From positions 1-14,540 of the forward strand of contig CAIQJW010000168.1 in the NCBI GenBank assembly GCA_903872255.1: 14,540 nt of DNA, given 5' to 3'. The notes under the pieces were generated by a model. That model saw only the letters and a program-made list of their open reading frames with translations. It made no database searches and was not told the origin of the DNA. The stretch is from an uncultured delta proteobacterium. GTDB lineage: Bacteria; Desulfobacterota; Syntrophorhabdia; Syntrophorhabdales; Syntrophorhabdaceae. The translations under genes and the position numbers were made by a program. This document shows, in pieces, positions 1-7,505 of this stretch; position 1 is the first letter of the stretch, and each line of letters opens with the position of its first letter.

Positions 1-119
1 CCACGGCAGAATTCGACGATACGCGGGAATTGTTTCTGATACTGCCCGATGACAATGATTTCGACAAGGTGGATCTGGAAAAAGACAGGGCCGAGGAATT
101 GAAGGCGGTAGAGAAGTAA
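1..119 (+). CDS. 3' end of an unrecognised protein gene (partial)
   Basis: The frame that starts at base 3 is open from the left edge to a TAA stop at 117-119 and gives 38 residues ending in ELKAVEK. The fragment is very acidic and polar (many D, E and K), with a short hydrophobic stretch FLILP. It has no motif I can place, so I do not assign a function. Reality as a coding end is supported by the open frame, by the bidirectional terminator that follows, and by its convergent arrangement with lon. A heptamer repeat starts directly at its stop codon. Confidence 0.55.
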   Translation, partial: TAEFDDTRELFLILPDDNDFDKVDLEKDRAEELKAVEK

Positions 120-154
120 GGCTAACGGCGAGCGGCTAACGGCAAACGGCAAAA
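120..154 (+). repeat. Degenerate heptamer repeat GGCTAAC, about 5 units
   Basis: Five consecutive 7-base units begin right after the stop codon of the partial gene: GGCTAAC, GGCGAGC, GGCTAAC, GGCAAAC and GGCAAAA. The same unit family occurs in inverted orientation at 214-241 after the lon stop, and related units occur at 12505-12605 and 13257-13277. Confidence 0.75.
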
Positions 155-160
155 ATCCTG

Positions 161-201
161 AAATAAAAAAGAGCAAGCTGAAATGCGTGCTCTTTTAATT
201 T
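161..201. terminator. Bidirectional rho-independent terminator between convergent genes
   Basis: The arms AAAAGAGCA (167-175) and TGCTCTTTT (188-196) form a perfect 9-bp stem around a 12-nt loop. A further AAAT/ATTT pairing lies outside a small internal loop. Read on the plus strand the stem runs into T-rich sequence that serves the partial gene. On the minus strand it is followed by a run of six T, which serves the dnaK-lon operon. Its position midway between convergent stop codons fits this role. Confidence 0.75.
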
Positions 202-213
202 ATTGTCTTTTTT

Positions 214-241
214 TCCGTTAGCCGTTAGCCGTTCGCCGTTC
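214..241 (-). repeat. Degenerate heptamer repeat after lon, inverted copy of 120-154
   Basis: On the minus strand, immediately after the lon TGA, the units are GAACGGC, GAACGGC, TAACGGC and TAACGGA. With the array at 120-154 this forms a long imperfect inverted repeat that encloses the terminator and could extrude as a cruciform or extend the terminator stem. Confidence 0.7.
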
Positions 242-2593
242 TCATTGCGCTATACATATTTCTATCGCCTCATCCATCCGTTCGATGAACTTAAAATCCA
301 TACCGTTCTTTATGCTTTCCGGGACCTCTTCCAGGTCTTTTTCGTTAAGCTTCGGAAGGACAATGTTCTTGATCCCGGCCCGGCGTGCTGCAAGCACCTT
401 CTGCTTGATGCCGCCCACGGGCAGGACAAGGCCGCGCAGTGTGATCTCGCCCGTCATCGCAACATCGTTACGGACAGGTTTGTCGGTAAGCAATGATACG
501 AGAGAAACGAGCATTGTTATTCCGGCTGACGGGCCGTCCTTCGGTATGGCCCCCTGGGGAACGTGGACGTGCAGATCATTCTTCTCGAAGAAATCCTCCG
601 GGATCTTGTAGTCGCCGTATTTGCTCCTGATATAGCTTAGCGCCGCCTGGGCCGACTCCTTCATCACGTCGCCCAGCTGTCCTGTCAGTGACAGGGCGCC
701 TTTCCCGCGCATTTTCGTCGATTCAATAAAAAGTATCTCGCCGCCCGTTGGTGTCCATGCGAGGCCGGTGGCAACTCCCGAATATTTGGTCCGCTCGGCT
801 ACCTCGGAGAAGAATTTTATCGGACCGAGGAATGCGTGGATGCTATCGGCCGTTATTATCTGTTTCTCGGTTTTTTCCTGCGCGACATCCTTGGCTACTG
901 CCCTGCATATCGCCGCGAGCTCCCTTTCCAGGTTGCGGACGCCAGATTCCCGGGTATGGGACCGGATGACAACCTTGAGCGCCTCGTCCTCGAACTCAAT
1001 GTGCTCTTCCGAGAGCCCATGCTCCGAGCGTTCTTTCGGTATGAGGAACTGCCGCGCTATCATCAGTTTTTCTTCCTCGGTATAGCCGGGAAGTTCGAGC
1101 ACCTCCATCCTGTCTTTCAGCGCCGGCGGAACGGGATCGAGCATATTGGCGGTCGCTATGAACATGACCTTTGACAGGTCGAACGGCACCTCGAGGTAAT
1201 GGTCGCTGAAAGAAAAGTTCTGTTCAGGGTCAAGAACCTCGAGGAGGGCGCTCGATGGGTCTCCCCTGAAATCCGTGCCTATCTTATCGACTTCGTCCAG
1301 CATAAATATCGGGTTGTTCGACCCTGCTTTTTTGATCCCCTGAACGATCCGGCCGGGAAGGGCGCCGACATATGTTCGTCTGTGGCCGCGGATCTCAGCT
1401 TCATCCCGTATTCCGCCCAGGGACAGCCTCATAAATTTCCTGCCGAGAGCGCGGGCGATCGACTTTCCTAGGGACGTCTTTCCGACACCAGGAGGCCCGA
1501 CGAAGCAAAGGATCGGGCCTTTCATATCAGCCTTCAGTTTCCGCACGGCAAGATATTCGAGTATCCTTTTCTTTACCTTCTCGAGATCGTAGTGGTCTTC
1601 GTCAAGGATCTTCGATGCGGCGTCAATGTTGAGGTTATCTTCCGTTGCCTTTGACCAGGGAAGCTCGGTCAGCCAGTCGAGGTAGGTCCGGGAGACCGTA
1701 TATTCCGCAGACATGGTGCTCATCTTGGAAAGCCTGTCGAGCTCCTTGTCCGCTACCTTGCGGACATCATCGGGCATCTTTGCTTCTTTAATTTTCTTCT
1801 TGGTTTCATCGATTTCATTTATCTTGTCATCGCTTTCACCAAGCTCTTTCTGGATCGCCTTGAGCTGTTCCCTCAGATAATACTCGCGCTGTGTCTTATC
1901 GATGCCTTCCTTGACATGGCTCTGGATCTTGCTGCTAAGCTCCAGTGTCTCCACCTCTCTATTCAGGTAGATCGTGGCTTTCTTCAGCCTTTCCTTCAGG
2001 TCGATCTTTTCCAGTATCTCCTGCTTCTCGATGACCGAAATGTTGATCGTCGAGGCGATAAGGTCCGCCAGGTTCCCCGGATTCTCGACCTTGGATGCTA
2101 TCTGAGCGAGCTCCGATGATAAGTACGGAGCCATTTCGATAGCTTTACGATACAAATTCTTGAGATTGATATACATTGCATCGATCTCTATATCTTTCTG
2201 ATAATCTTCAAATACAGGCAGGATGCTGGCCTTTATGTTCGGCTCAGATTCGGTGAATTCAATTACCTTGCATCTGCACAGGCCCTGGATCACAACCCTC
2301 TGGCTGCCGTCAACCATCTTGACCATCTTCATAATGGTCGCGACGGTTCCCACGGTATACAGATCTTCAGCATCAGGTTCTTCTATATCAGGATTCTTTT
2401 GCGTAATAATAGCGATCATCTTGTCCTTGCTCATTGCTTCATCGACAAGACGTATTGATTTTTCACGCCCTACGATAAGGGGCATGACAAGATCGGGGTA
2501 AGCCACTGTTCCTCTTAACGGGAGTACGGGCAGTTCCGCGGGTATGAACATCCTGTCTTTTATGCTTTTGTCATTCTTTAAGCCGATTACCAT
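242..2593 (-). CDS. lon: ATP-dependent protease Lon (LonA type)
   Basis: Lon is a cytoplasmic AAA+ serine protease that degrades misfolded and regulatory proteins. The protein of about 783 residues has the full LonA layout. An N-terminal substrate-recognition domain (LPVLPLRGTVAYP) is followed by a coiled-coil region near residues 200-290. The AAA+ module has Walker A GPPGVGKTS near 367 and Walker B FMLDEVDKI near 431. The C-terminal protease domain has the Ser-Lys dyad: Ser in PKDGPSAG near 690 and Lys in GGIKQKVLAA near 733. I start at the ATG at 2591-2593, because AGGGGG lies 5 nt upstream. A TTG directly before it would lie only 2 nt from that site. The gene follows dnaK by a few bases, with its ribosome binding site just after the dnaK stop, so the two should be cotranscribed as a protein quality-control operon. 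It ends in TGA. Confidence 0.97.
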   Translation of the reverse strand: MVIGLKNDKSIKDRMFIPAELPVLPLRGTVAYPDLVMPLIVGREKSIRLVDEAMSKDKMIAIITQKNPDIEEPDAEDLYTVGTVATIMKMVKMVDGSQRVVIQGLCRCKVIEFTESEPNIKASILPVFEDYQKDIEIDAMYINLKNLYRKAIEMAPYLSSELAQIASKVENPGNLADLIASTINISVIEKQEILEKIDLKERLKKATIYLNREVETLELSSKIQSHVKEGIDKTQREYYLREQLKAIQKELGESDDKINEIDETKKKIKEAKMPDDVRKVADKELDRLSKMSTMSAEYTVSRTYLDWLTELPWSKATEDNLNIDAASKILDEDHYDLEKVKKRILEYLAVRKLKADMKGPILCFVGPPGVGKTSLGKSIARALGRKFMRLSLGGIRDEAEIRGHRRTYVGALPGRIVQGIKKAGSNNPIFMLDEVDKIGTDFRGDPSSALLEVLDPEQNFSFSDHYLEVPFDLSKVMFIATANMLDPVPPALKDRMEVLELPGYTEEEKLMIARQFLIPKERSEHGLSEEHIEFEDEALKVVIRSHTRESGVRNLERELAAICRAVAKDVAQEKTEKQIITADSIHAFLGPIKFFSEVAERTKYSGVATGLAWTPTGGEILFIESTKMRGKGALSLTGQLGDVMKESAQAALSYIRSKYGDYKIPEDFFEKNDLHVHVPQGAIPKDGPSAGITMLVSLVSLLTDKPVRNDVAMTGEITLRGLVLPVGGIKQKVLAARRAGIKNIVLPKLNEKDLEEVPESIKNGMDFKFIERMDEAIEICIAQ

Positions 2594-2607
2594 CAATTCC
2601 CCCTAAT

Positions 2608-4554
2608 CTATCGCTTCACATCCTCGAATTCTGCATCAACAACGTCATCATCGCGCTTGCCGCCCTGCTTGGCCTGCTGCTGCTGCTGCTGCTGCTGTTG
2701 TTGTTGCTGTCCTCCTCCATCCGGTCCTTCCGGAGCACCCTGTGAAGCCTGGGACGTCTTCTTGTAGAGTGTTTCCGCGAGGTGATGAGAGGCTTTGGTC
2801 AAATCATCGGCAGCTTTTTTGATCCGTTCGGAATCGCCACTTTTCAGCGCTTCTCTTGCCGGGTCCAAAAGGTCTTCAACCGACCGTATATCTTCAGCGG
2901 ACAGCTTGTCTTTGTTCTCGCTCAGCGTCTTCTCGGTTGTATAGATCATGTTGTCAAGCTGGTTGCGCTGCTCGACTTCCTGTTTTCTCTTGCGGTCGTC
3001 CTCTGCATTCGACTCGGAATCGCGCACCATTTTCTGGATATCCTCTTCGGTTAAGCCCGTCGAAGCGGTTATGCGAATGCTCTGTTCTTTGCCGGTGGCT
3101 GAGTCTTTTGCAAACACGTGAAGTATTCCGTTCGCATCAATATCGAATGTAACTTCGACTTGCGGTATGCCGCGCGGCGCCGGCGGCAAGCCGATGAGAT
3201 GAAACCTTCCCAAAGTCCGGTTGTCACGCGCCATTTCGCGCTCACCCTGAAGGACGTGTATCTCAACGCTTGTCTGGCTGTCTTCGGCCGTTGTAAAAAC
3301 CTGGCTTTTCTTTGTCGGAATGGTCGTGTTGCGCTCGATGATCCGGGTCAGGATCCCGCCCAAGGTTTCGATGCCGAGCGAAAGAGGGGTCACGTCTAGA
3401 AGGAGGACGTCCTTCACCTCACCGGCAAGAACGCCTGCCTGAACTGCTGCGCCGAGCGCCACGACCTCATCCGGGTTCACGCCGCGATGCGGTTCCCTGC
3501 CGAAAAATTCCTTCACGATATCCTGTACCTTCGGGATCCTTGTCGAACCACCGACCAGTACCACCTCATCTATCTTGCTTGTCGGGATCTTGGCGTCTTC
3601 GAGGGCGCGTCTGCACGGCTCGATGCTCCTCTGAAAAAGATCATCAGCCAGTTTTTCAAGCTCGGCCCTTCTCAGTTTCATGTTGAGATGTTTGGGACCG
3701 GATGCATCTGCAGTTACGAAGGGGAGATTGATCTCGGTCTCGATGGTTGTCGAGAGTTCGACCTTTGCGCGTTCAGCCGCCTCTTTGAGCCTTTGGAGCG
3801 CCATCCTGTCCTTCGAAAGATCAATTCCCTGGTCCTTTTTGAATTCGGAAACTATCCAGTCAATTACTCGCTGATCTATATCATCACCACCAAGGTGGGT
3901 GTCACCGTTTGTCGACTTGACCTCGACAACGTTATCTCCGACTTCCAGTATCGATATATCGAATGTCCCGCCGCCAAAATCATAGACGGCTATGGTTTCG
4001 TCTTTTTTCTTGTCAAGACCGTACGCCAGGGCCGATGCGGTCGGCTCGTTAATGATCCGGAGCACGTTAAGACCCGCGATCCTGCCCGCATCTTTCGTTG
4101 CCTGCCTCTGTGAATCATTGAAATATGCAGGGACTGTAATGACGGCGTCATCGACCTGCTGGCCGAGATATGCTTCGGCGGATTTTCTTAATTTTTGGAG
4201 AACGAATGCGGAAATTTCCTGAGGTGTGTACTGTTTACCCCGGACATCTACGCGTACACGGCCGTCCTGGTCTTCGACAACTTTGTATGGCACCGTCTTA
4301 ATCTCCGACTGCACCTCATCGAAACGCCTTCCAACGAACCGTTTGATCGAGAATATTGTATTTTCAGGGTTGGTTATAGCCTGCCTTTTTGCAGTCTGGC
4401 CAACGAGTACTTCCCCTTCTTTTGTGAAGGCTACTACGCTTGGTGTGAGCCGGCTGCCTTCCTCATTTATAATGACCTTGGGCTCGCCGCCTTCCATGAC
4501 CGCTACAACTGAATTCGTAGTGCCCAAGTCTATTCCAATCACTTTTCTTGCCAT
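2608..4554 (-). CDS. dnaK: Molecular chaperone DnaK (Hsp70)
   Basis: DnaK is the cytoplasmic Hsp70 chaperone, which binds exposed hydrophobic segments under ATP control and works with DnaJ and GrpE. The 648-residue protein is full length. Its nucleotide-binding domain has IGIDLGTTNSVVAV at the N-terminus, DFGGGTFDISILEV near 195 and VGGSTRIPKVQ near 338. The interdomain linker is DVLLLDVTPLSLGIETLGG, followed by the substrate-binding domain and a helical lid. The tail carries 12 consecutive glutamines and ends in a typical acidic DDDVVDAEFEDVKR. The ATG start is preceded by AGGAGG at 8-nt spacing and by a strong promoter. No dnaJ, grpE or hrcA lies next to it in this window; lon follows instead. 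Confidence 0.98.
   Translation of the reverse strand: MARKVIGIDLGTTNSVVAVMEGGEPKVIINEEGSRLTPSVVAFTKEGEVLVGQTAKRQAITNPENTIFSIKRFVGRRFDEVQSEIKTVPYKVVEDQDGRVRVDVRGKQYTPQEISAFVLQKLRKSAEAYLGQQVDDAVITVPAYFNDSQRQATKDAGRIAGLNVLRIINEPTASALAYGLDKKKDETIAVYDFGGGTFDISILEVGDNVVEVKSTNGDTHLGGDDIDQRVIDWIVSEFKKDQGIDLSKDRMALQRLKEAAERAKVELSTTIETEINLPFVTADASGPKHLNMKLRRAELEKLADDLFQRSIEPCRRALEDAKIPTSKIDEVVLVGGSTRIPKVQDIVKEFFGREPHRGVNPDEVVALGAAVQAGVLAGEVKDVLLLDVTPLSLGIETLGGILTRIIERNTTIPTKKSQVFTTAEDSQTSVEIHVLQGEREMARDNRTLGRFHLIGLPPAPRGIPQVEVTFDIDANGILHVFAKDSATGKEQSIRITASTGLTEEDIQKMVRDSESNAEDDRKRKQEVEQRNQLDNMIYTTEKTLSENKDKLSAEDIRSVEDLLDPAREALKSGDSERIKKAADDLTKASHHLAETLYKKTSQASQGAPEGPDGGGQQQQQQQQQQQQAKQGGKRDDDVVDAEFEDVKR
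2674..2709 (-). repeat. CAG/CAA trinucleotide run encoding 12 glutamines in DnaK
   Basis: In the dnaK frame the codons read CAG, CAA, CAA, CAA and then eight CAG in a row, giving 12 glutamines in the disordered C-terminal tail after a GGG stretch. The pure (CAG)8 part is a microsatellite able to slip in steps that keep the frame. Confidence 0.9.
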
Positions 4555-4588
4555 TTTGGTTTCCTCCTGATTTTTTCGAGTCTAGCGT

Positions 4589-4617
4589 AATATAATGATG
4601 CAGTTTTACGTTGTCAA
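4589..4617 (-). promoter_or_regulatory. Sigma70-type promoter of dnaK-lon
   Basis: On the minus strand a perfect TTGACA (plus coordinates 4612-4617) is separated by 17 bp from TATATT (4589-4594), which matches 5 of 6 consensus bases. The start of transcription should fall near 4582, giving a leader of roughly 28 nt that contains the AGGAGG site. I found no CIRCE operator (TTAGCACTC with its inverted partner) and no heat-shock-sigma-like element in the 162-bp gap upstream of dnaK. Confidence 0.8.
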
Positions 4618-4716
4618 CGTCGGAAAGCATCTTTTTTTTTCAATATTTTCAAGCCAAAACCACGAGAATTGCCTGAGAAATACGCAATCCGCAGCGAGGT
4701 CTCGTCTCCGGACCGG

Positions 4717-5547
4717 CTACGTTCCGTGACCGGAACCTTTGCGGAATATGCGCACCGTTACCGATGATATGACAAAAAGAAGAAGATTAACCAGAACTAT
4801 AGTGGCACCCGATGGCAAATCGAGCATTAAAGATATAACAATGCCTGATATAACCGAAATTATTCCCGTCAGGCATGAAATGACGATGGTTGCCTTAAAG
4901 CCCCTGGCAAATTGCAGGGCCGTAACGGACGGGATTATCAGGAGGGAAGATACCAGCATGATGCCAACGACCTTCATTGCGAGCACCACGGTGAGGGCAG
5001 TTAAGAGAACCAATACCTTGTTGATGCGCCTCGTATTTATGCCGGAGGCCCGTGCGGATTCCTCGTCAAAAGTGATAGCTACAAGTTCATGATATGAAAG
5101 AGTAATAGCGAGGATAAGGCAAAGGCACAAAACGATCGATGTCCATACCTCGGCGGAGCTTATCGCAAGGATGTTGCCAAACAGGTAACTGAACAGATCG
5201 ACGTTGAAACCGCCGGCGATGCTTGCTATGAGGACACCGCCCGCTATTCCAAGCGATGAAATGATCCCGATCGCCGCATCTCCATAAAGACGGGCCTTAT
5301 CGATCAGCTTCAGGATACCCAGTGCGCTCGCCATCACGATCGGGATGGCGACGTAGAACGGGTAGGCGTGGAAAAGGAGTCCTGCCGCAACCCCTCCAAA
5401 GGTTACGTGAGCAAGCCCGTCTCCGATCAGTGACAGCCGGCGAAGCACCAGAAAAGTCCCGAGGGTTGAACACAGGGCCGCGATGAAGCACCCGGCCAGG
5501 AGTGCCCTTTGGATAAAACCATGGTGAAGGAAATCGAGGAGTTCCAT
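4717..5547 (-). CDS. znuB: Metal (zinc-type) ABC transporter permease, ZnuB/ABC-3 family
   Basis: This is the inner-membrane permease of a zinc or manganese ABC importer. The 276-residue protein is almost wholly hydrophobic with about eight membrane segments. It begins with the family-typical MELLDFLHHGFIQRALLAGCFIAALCSTLGTFLVLRRLSL and continues GDGLAHVTFGGVAAG. The cytoplasmic coupling region is HELVAITFDEESARASGI, where it would contact ZnuC. The ATG start has only a weak upstream GGA. It follows znuC after a 23-bp gap and is last in the znuA-znuC-znuB order. Zinc rather than manganese is inferred from the histidine-rich loop of the neighbouring binding protein. Confidence 0.92.
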   Translation of the reverse strand: MELLDFLHHGFIQRALLAGCFIAALCSTLGTFLVLRRLSLIGDGLAHVTFGGVAAGLLFHAYPFYVAIPIVMASALGILKLIDKARLYGDAAIGIISSLGIAGGVLIASIAGGFNVDLFSYLFGNILAISSAEVWTSIVLCLCLILAITLSYHELVAITFDEESARASGINTRRINKVLVLLTALTVVLAMKVVGIMLVSSLLIIPSVTALQFARGFKATIVISCLTGIISVISGIVISLMLDLPSGATIVLVNLLLFVISSVTVRIFRKGSGHGT

Positions 5548-5570
5548 GTTATCGTCCGATCGGCTTTGTG

Positions 5571-6368
5571 TCAGTCACTGTCGTCCAACCCCTTAATGCC
5601 AATTAAAAAATTTTCATGCCGGTGGCAGATCAGGTGTTGAGAATATTCACCAAAATAATCCGTCATCTCTTTCGACACGCAGAAGTCATCAAATCCTCCA
5701 TAAAAAACGACGATTTTATCGAGATACAGCATCAGTGACGCGTGCCTGCCTATGGTTCCCATATCGTGCGTTATCATAATTACTGTCGTTTCTTTCTGTT
5801 CCCGGATATTTTTCAGTATCGTGAAGAACCGTTCCCGGCTTTCAGGGTCGAGGGCTGTTGTAGGTTCGTCAAGGATAAGCAGTTCCGGAGACGAAACCAG
5901 CGCCTTCGCGACAAGCACGCGCTGCTGCTGGCCTCCTGAAAGCTCTCCAATAAGCTTGCCTCGTATAGAGGTTATGTCCATAAGACCCATGACCTCATCG
6001 ACAGACTCCCGGTCGATCCTCGCCTTTCTTCGGGGAAAAGACTTGCCTGCCAGGAGTCCAAGGGCTATGATTTCTTCGACCGTCGCCGGGAAATGGGGAT
6101 TGAAGCCTGCTATTTTTTGGGGAAGATAACCGATCTTCGACCATTCATGGAAATTACCGATATCCCGGCCGAATAATGAAACATGGCCCTGATTAGGGGC
6201 CATGAGGCCGAGAAGGAGCTTGATCAATGTCGTCTTGCCCGAGCCATTCGGGCCCACTATGCCCAGAAATTCACCCCTCTTCAGGGCAAAAGTGATATCC
6301 TTCAGGATCTCGATCCCATTAAACCGGAAGCAAAGCCGGTCCGCTGCAACAATGTCCATCATTTGCAT
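5571..6368 (-). CDS. znuC: Metal (zinc-type) ABC transporter ATP-binding protein
   Basis: This ATPase powers the ZnuABC importer on the cytoplasmic face. The 265-residue protein has Walker A GPNGSGKTT, Q-loop YLPQK, signature LSGGQQQRV, Walker B LLILDEP and switch histidine ITHD, all in order. A histidine/cysteine-rich C-terminus (QHLICHRHE) resembles the tail of other ZnuC proteins. The gene overlaps the end of znuA. The listed ATG at 6366-6368 lies inside znuA. An ATG at 6360-6362 makes a classic 4-bp ATGA overlap with the znuA stop and is an equally good start, two residues shorter. Neither has a clear Shine-Dalgarno sequence, so translational coupling to znuA is likely. Confidence 0.93.
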   Translation of the reverse strand: MQMMDIVAADRLCFRFNGIEILKDITFALKRGEFLGIVGPNGSGKTTLIKLLLGLMAPNQGHVSLFGRDIGNFHEWSKIGYLPQKIAGFNPHFPATVEEIIALGLLAGKSFPRRKARIDRESVDEVMGLMDITSIRGKLIGELSGGQQQRVLVAKALVSSPELLILDEPTTALDPESRERFFTILKNIREQKETTVIMITHDMGTIGRHASLMLYLDKIVVFYGGFDDFCVSKEMTDYFGEYSQHLICHRHENFLIGIKGLDDSD

Positions 6369-7306
6369 TCGAGGCCCGTCTTGAGATTTACGAGGTTATC
6401 TTCCATCAGGGTGAGGAAAGTGACGCCTTTTTGGAATTCGTCCTTCATGACATTGTGGGCTCCATTGAGTTTCAGAAGCGTTGCGCCGGTCTCTTTTGCT
6501 ATAATTTCCGATACCTTCGGATTCAAAAGTTCTTCGAAGAAGACAAAATGGATATCATTTTCCTTTATCTTCTTTTTGAGCTCGATCATCTTTCTTGCGG
6601 TTGGTTCCGAATTGGGAGACCCTTTACAGGCGCTGATATATTCGAGGCCATATCTGCGGGCAAGATAACCGAAAGCGAAATGACCGCCGTGGATCAATGT
6701 TGTTTTCCTGCAGCCGGACAGGGCCTTTTTGTATTCCTTATCCAGGGCGGAGAGCTTTTCCTTGTATATATCGGCGTTCTTCCGATAGAAATCGCTATTG
6801 CCCGGGTCCGCCTTGCACAATCCTTCGGTGATCGTGTCCACCATTTTCACGGCATTGGTAAAATCCAGCCAGATATGAGGATCGTACGACCCATGGTGCC
6901 GCCTGTCGTCAGGTTCGGAATCACCGTGAGCCGGGTTGAGCCGGGCCAATTTGATGCTGAGACTGGTGTCCACGACGGCAAGTTTGTTACTGGTTGTCGA
7001 CTTTAAGATATCCTGGGCCCAGGGCTCCATGTATTTTCCGGTATAGATGAGGAGGTCGGCCTTGTCGATTTTCATGATGTCCGCCGGTTTCGGCTCAAAA
7101 GCGTGGGCTTCGACTCCGGGCGGAAGTATGAGAATAATATCGGCCTTGTTACCTGCGATCGAGCGGGTAAAATCATAAAGCGGAAAGAGTGTTGTCACTA
7201 CGGTGATCTTTTTATTACCTTCAGGCGGGTTCTTTGTACCGCATGATAAAAAGACCATGGCCGATGAAATTAAGACGATCGCCAGGGCATATCGCAAGGA
7301 CCTCAT
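6359..7306 (-). CDS. znuA: Zinc-type ABC transporter substrate-binding lipoprotein
   Basis: This is the extracytoplasmic metal-binding protein of cluster A-1 type that feeds ZnuBC. I start at the ATG at 7304-7306 because AAGG lies 7 nt upstream and the result begins with a clean signal MRSLRYALAIVLISSAMVFLSC, with lipidation at Cys22. A GTG at 7342 would add 12 residues to the front of the signal. The probable metal ligands are His68 in PPGVEAH, His144 in DPHIW and the histidines in IHGGHF near 206-209. A charged histidine-bearing loop (HGDSEPDDRRHHG) sits before DPHIW, as in zinc-specific members. The ATG overlaps the TGA that ends the Fur-like fragment by 4 bp. The gene ends in TGA, overlapped with znuC. 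Confidence 0.93.
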   Translation of the reverse strand: MRSLRYALAIVLISSAMVFLSCGTKNPPEGNKKITVVTTLFPLYDFTRSIAGNKADIILILPPGVEAHAFEPKPADIMKIDKADLLIYTGKYMEPWAQDILKSTTSNKLAVVDTSLSIKLARLNPAHGDSEPDDRRHHGSYDPHIWLDFTNAVKMVDTITEGLCKADPGNSDFYRKNADIYKEKLSALDKEYKKALSGCRKTTLIHGGHFAFGYLARRYGLEYISACKGSPNSEPTARKMIELKKKIKENDIHFVFFEELLNPKVSEIIAKETGATLLKLNGAHNVMKDEFQKGVTFLTLMEDNLVNLKTGLECK

Positions 7307-7458
7307 CGGTCCGCCTTGTTTGAGGATGAACACTGCCTGCACATTCCGAACACCTGCATGATGTGGGATGATACTATCCCGTTAAGATCTTCCGAAACCT
7401 CTCTCTCGATCTCTTCAAAGGCGCAATAATTGAGATCGTCTATTGTAAAACAGGAATA
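7303..7458 (-). pseudogene. C-terminal remnant of a Fur/Zur-family metalloregulator
   Basis: The minus-strand frame gives 51 residues, including FEEIEREVSEDLNGIV and then HIMQVFGMCRQC. This matches the end of the Fur dimerisation domain, where an acidic helix is followed by H-x-H/E-like and G-x-C-x-x-C patterns. The frame has no credible start codon. Its 5' side is closed by two adjacent TGA codons (7459-7464), beyond which the same frame reads TIKDGEFFVARHPRLT, a possible trace of the Fur wing region. The DNA-binding domain is absent because the rhodanese gene occupies that space. Its stop overlaps the znuA ATG by 4 bp, as expected for a former zur-znuA operon junction. The family call rests on a short stretch and is inference. 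Confidence 0.5.
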
Positions 7459-7505
7459 TCATCATGTCAATCGGGGATGCCGCGCGACAAAAAACTCACC
7501 GTCTT

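Noticed and set aside
3487..4113. A 208-codon plus-strand frame inside dnaK
   Set aside because: It is the antisense shadow of a highly conserved chaperone gene, without any recognisable domain.
4555..4716. Terminator for znuB in the gap before dnaK
   Set aside because: On the minus strand the homopolymer run is A, not T, and only weak short stems such as GGTC/GACC are present.
7459..7464. The two adjacent TGA codons in the Fur-like frame as further selenocysteines
   Set aside because: There are two in a row, no small-loop hairpin follows at the right distance, no start codon is available, and the DNA-binding domain is missing. Decay is simpler.
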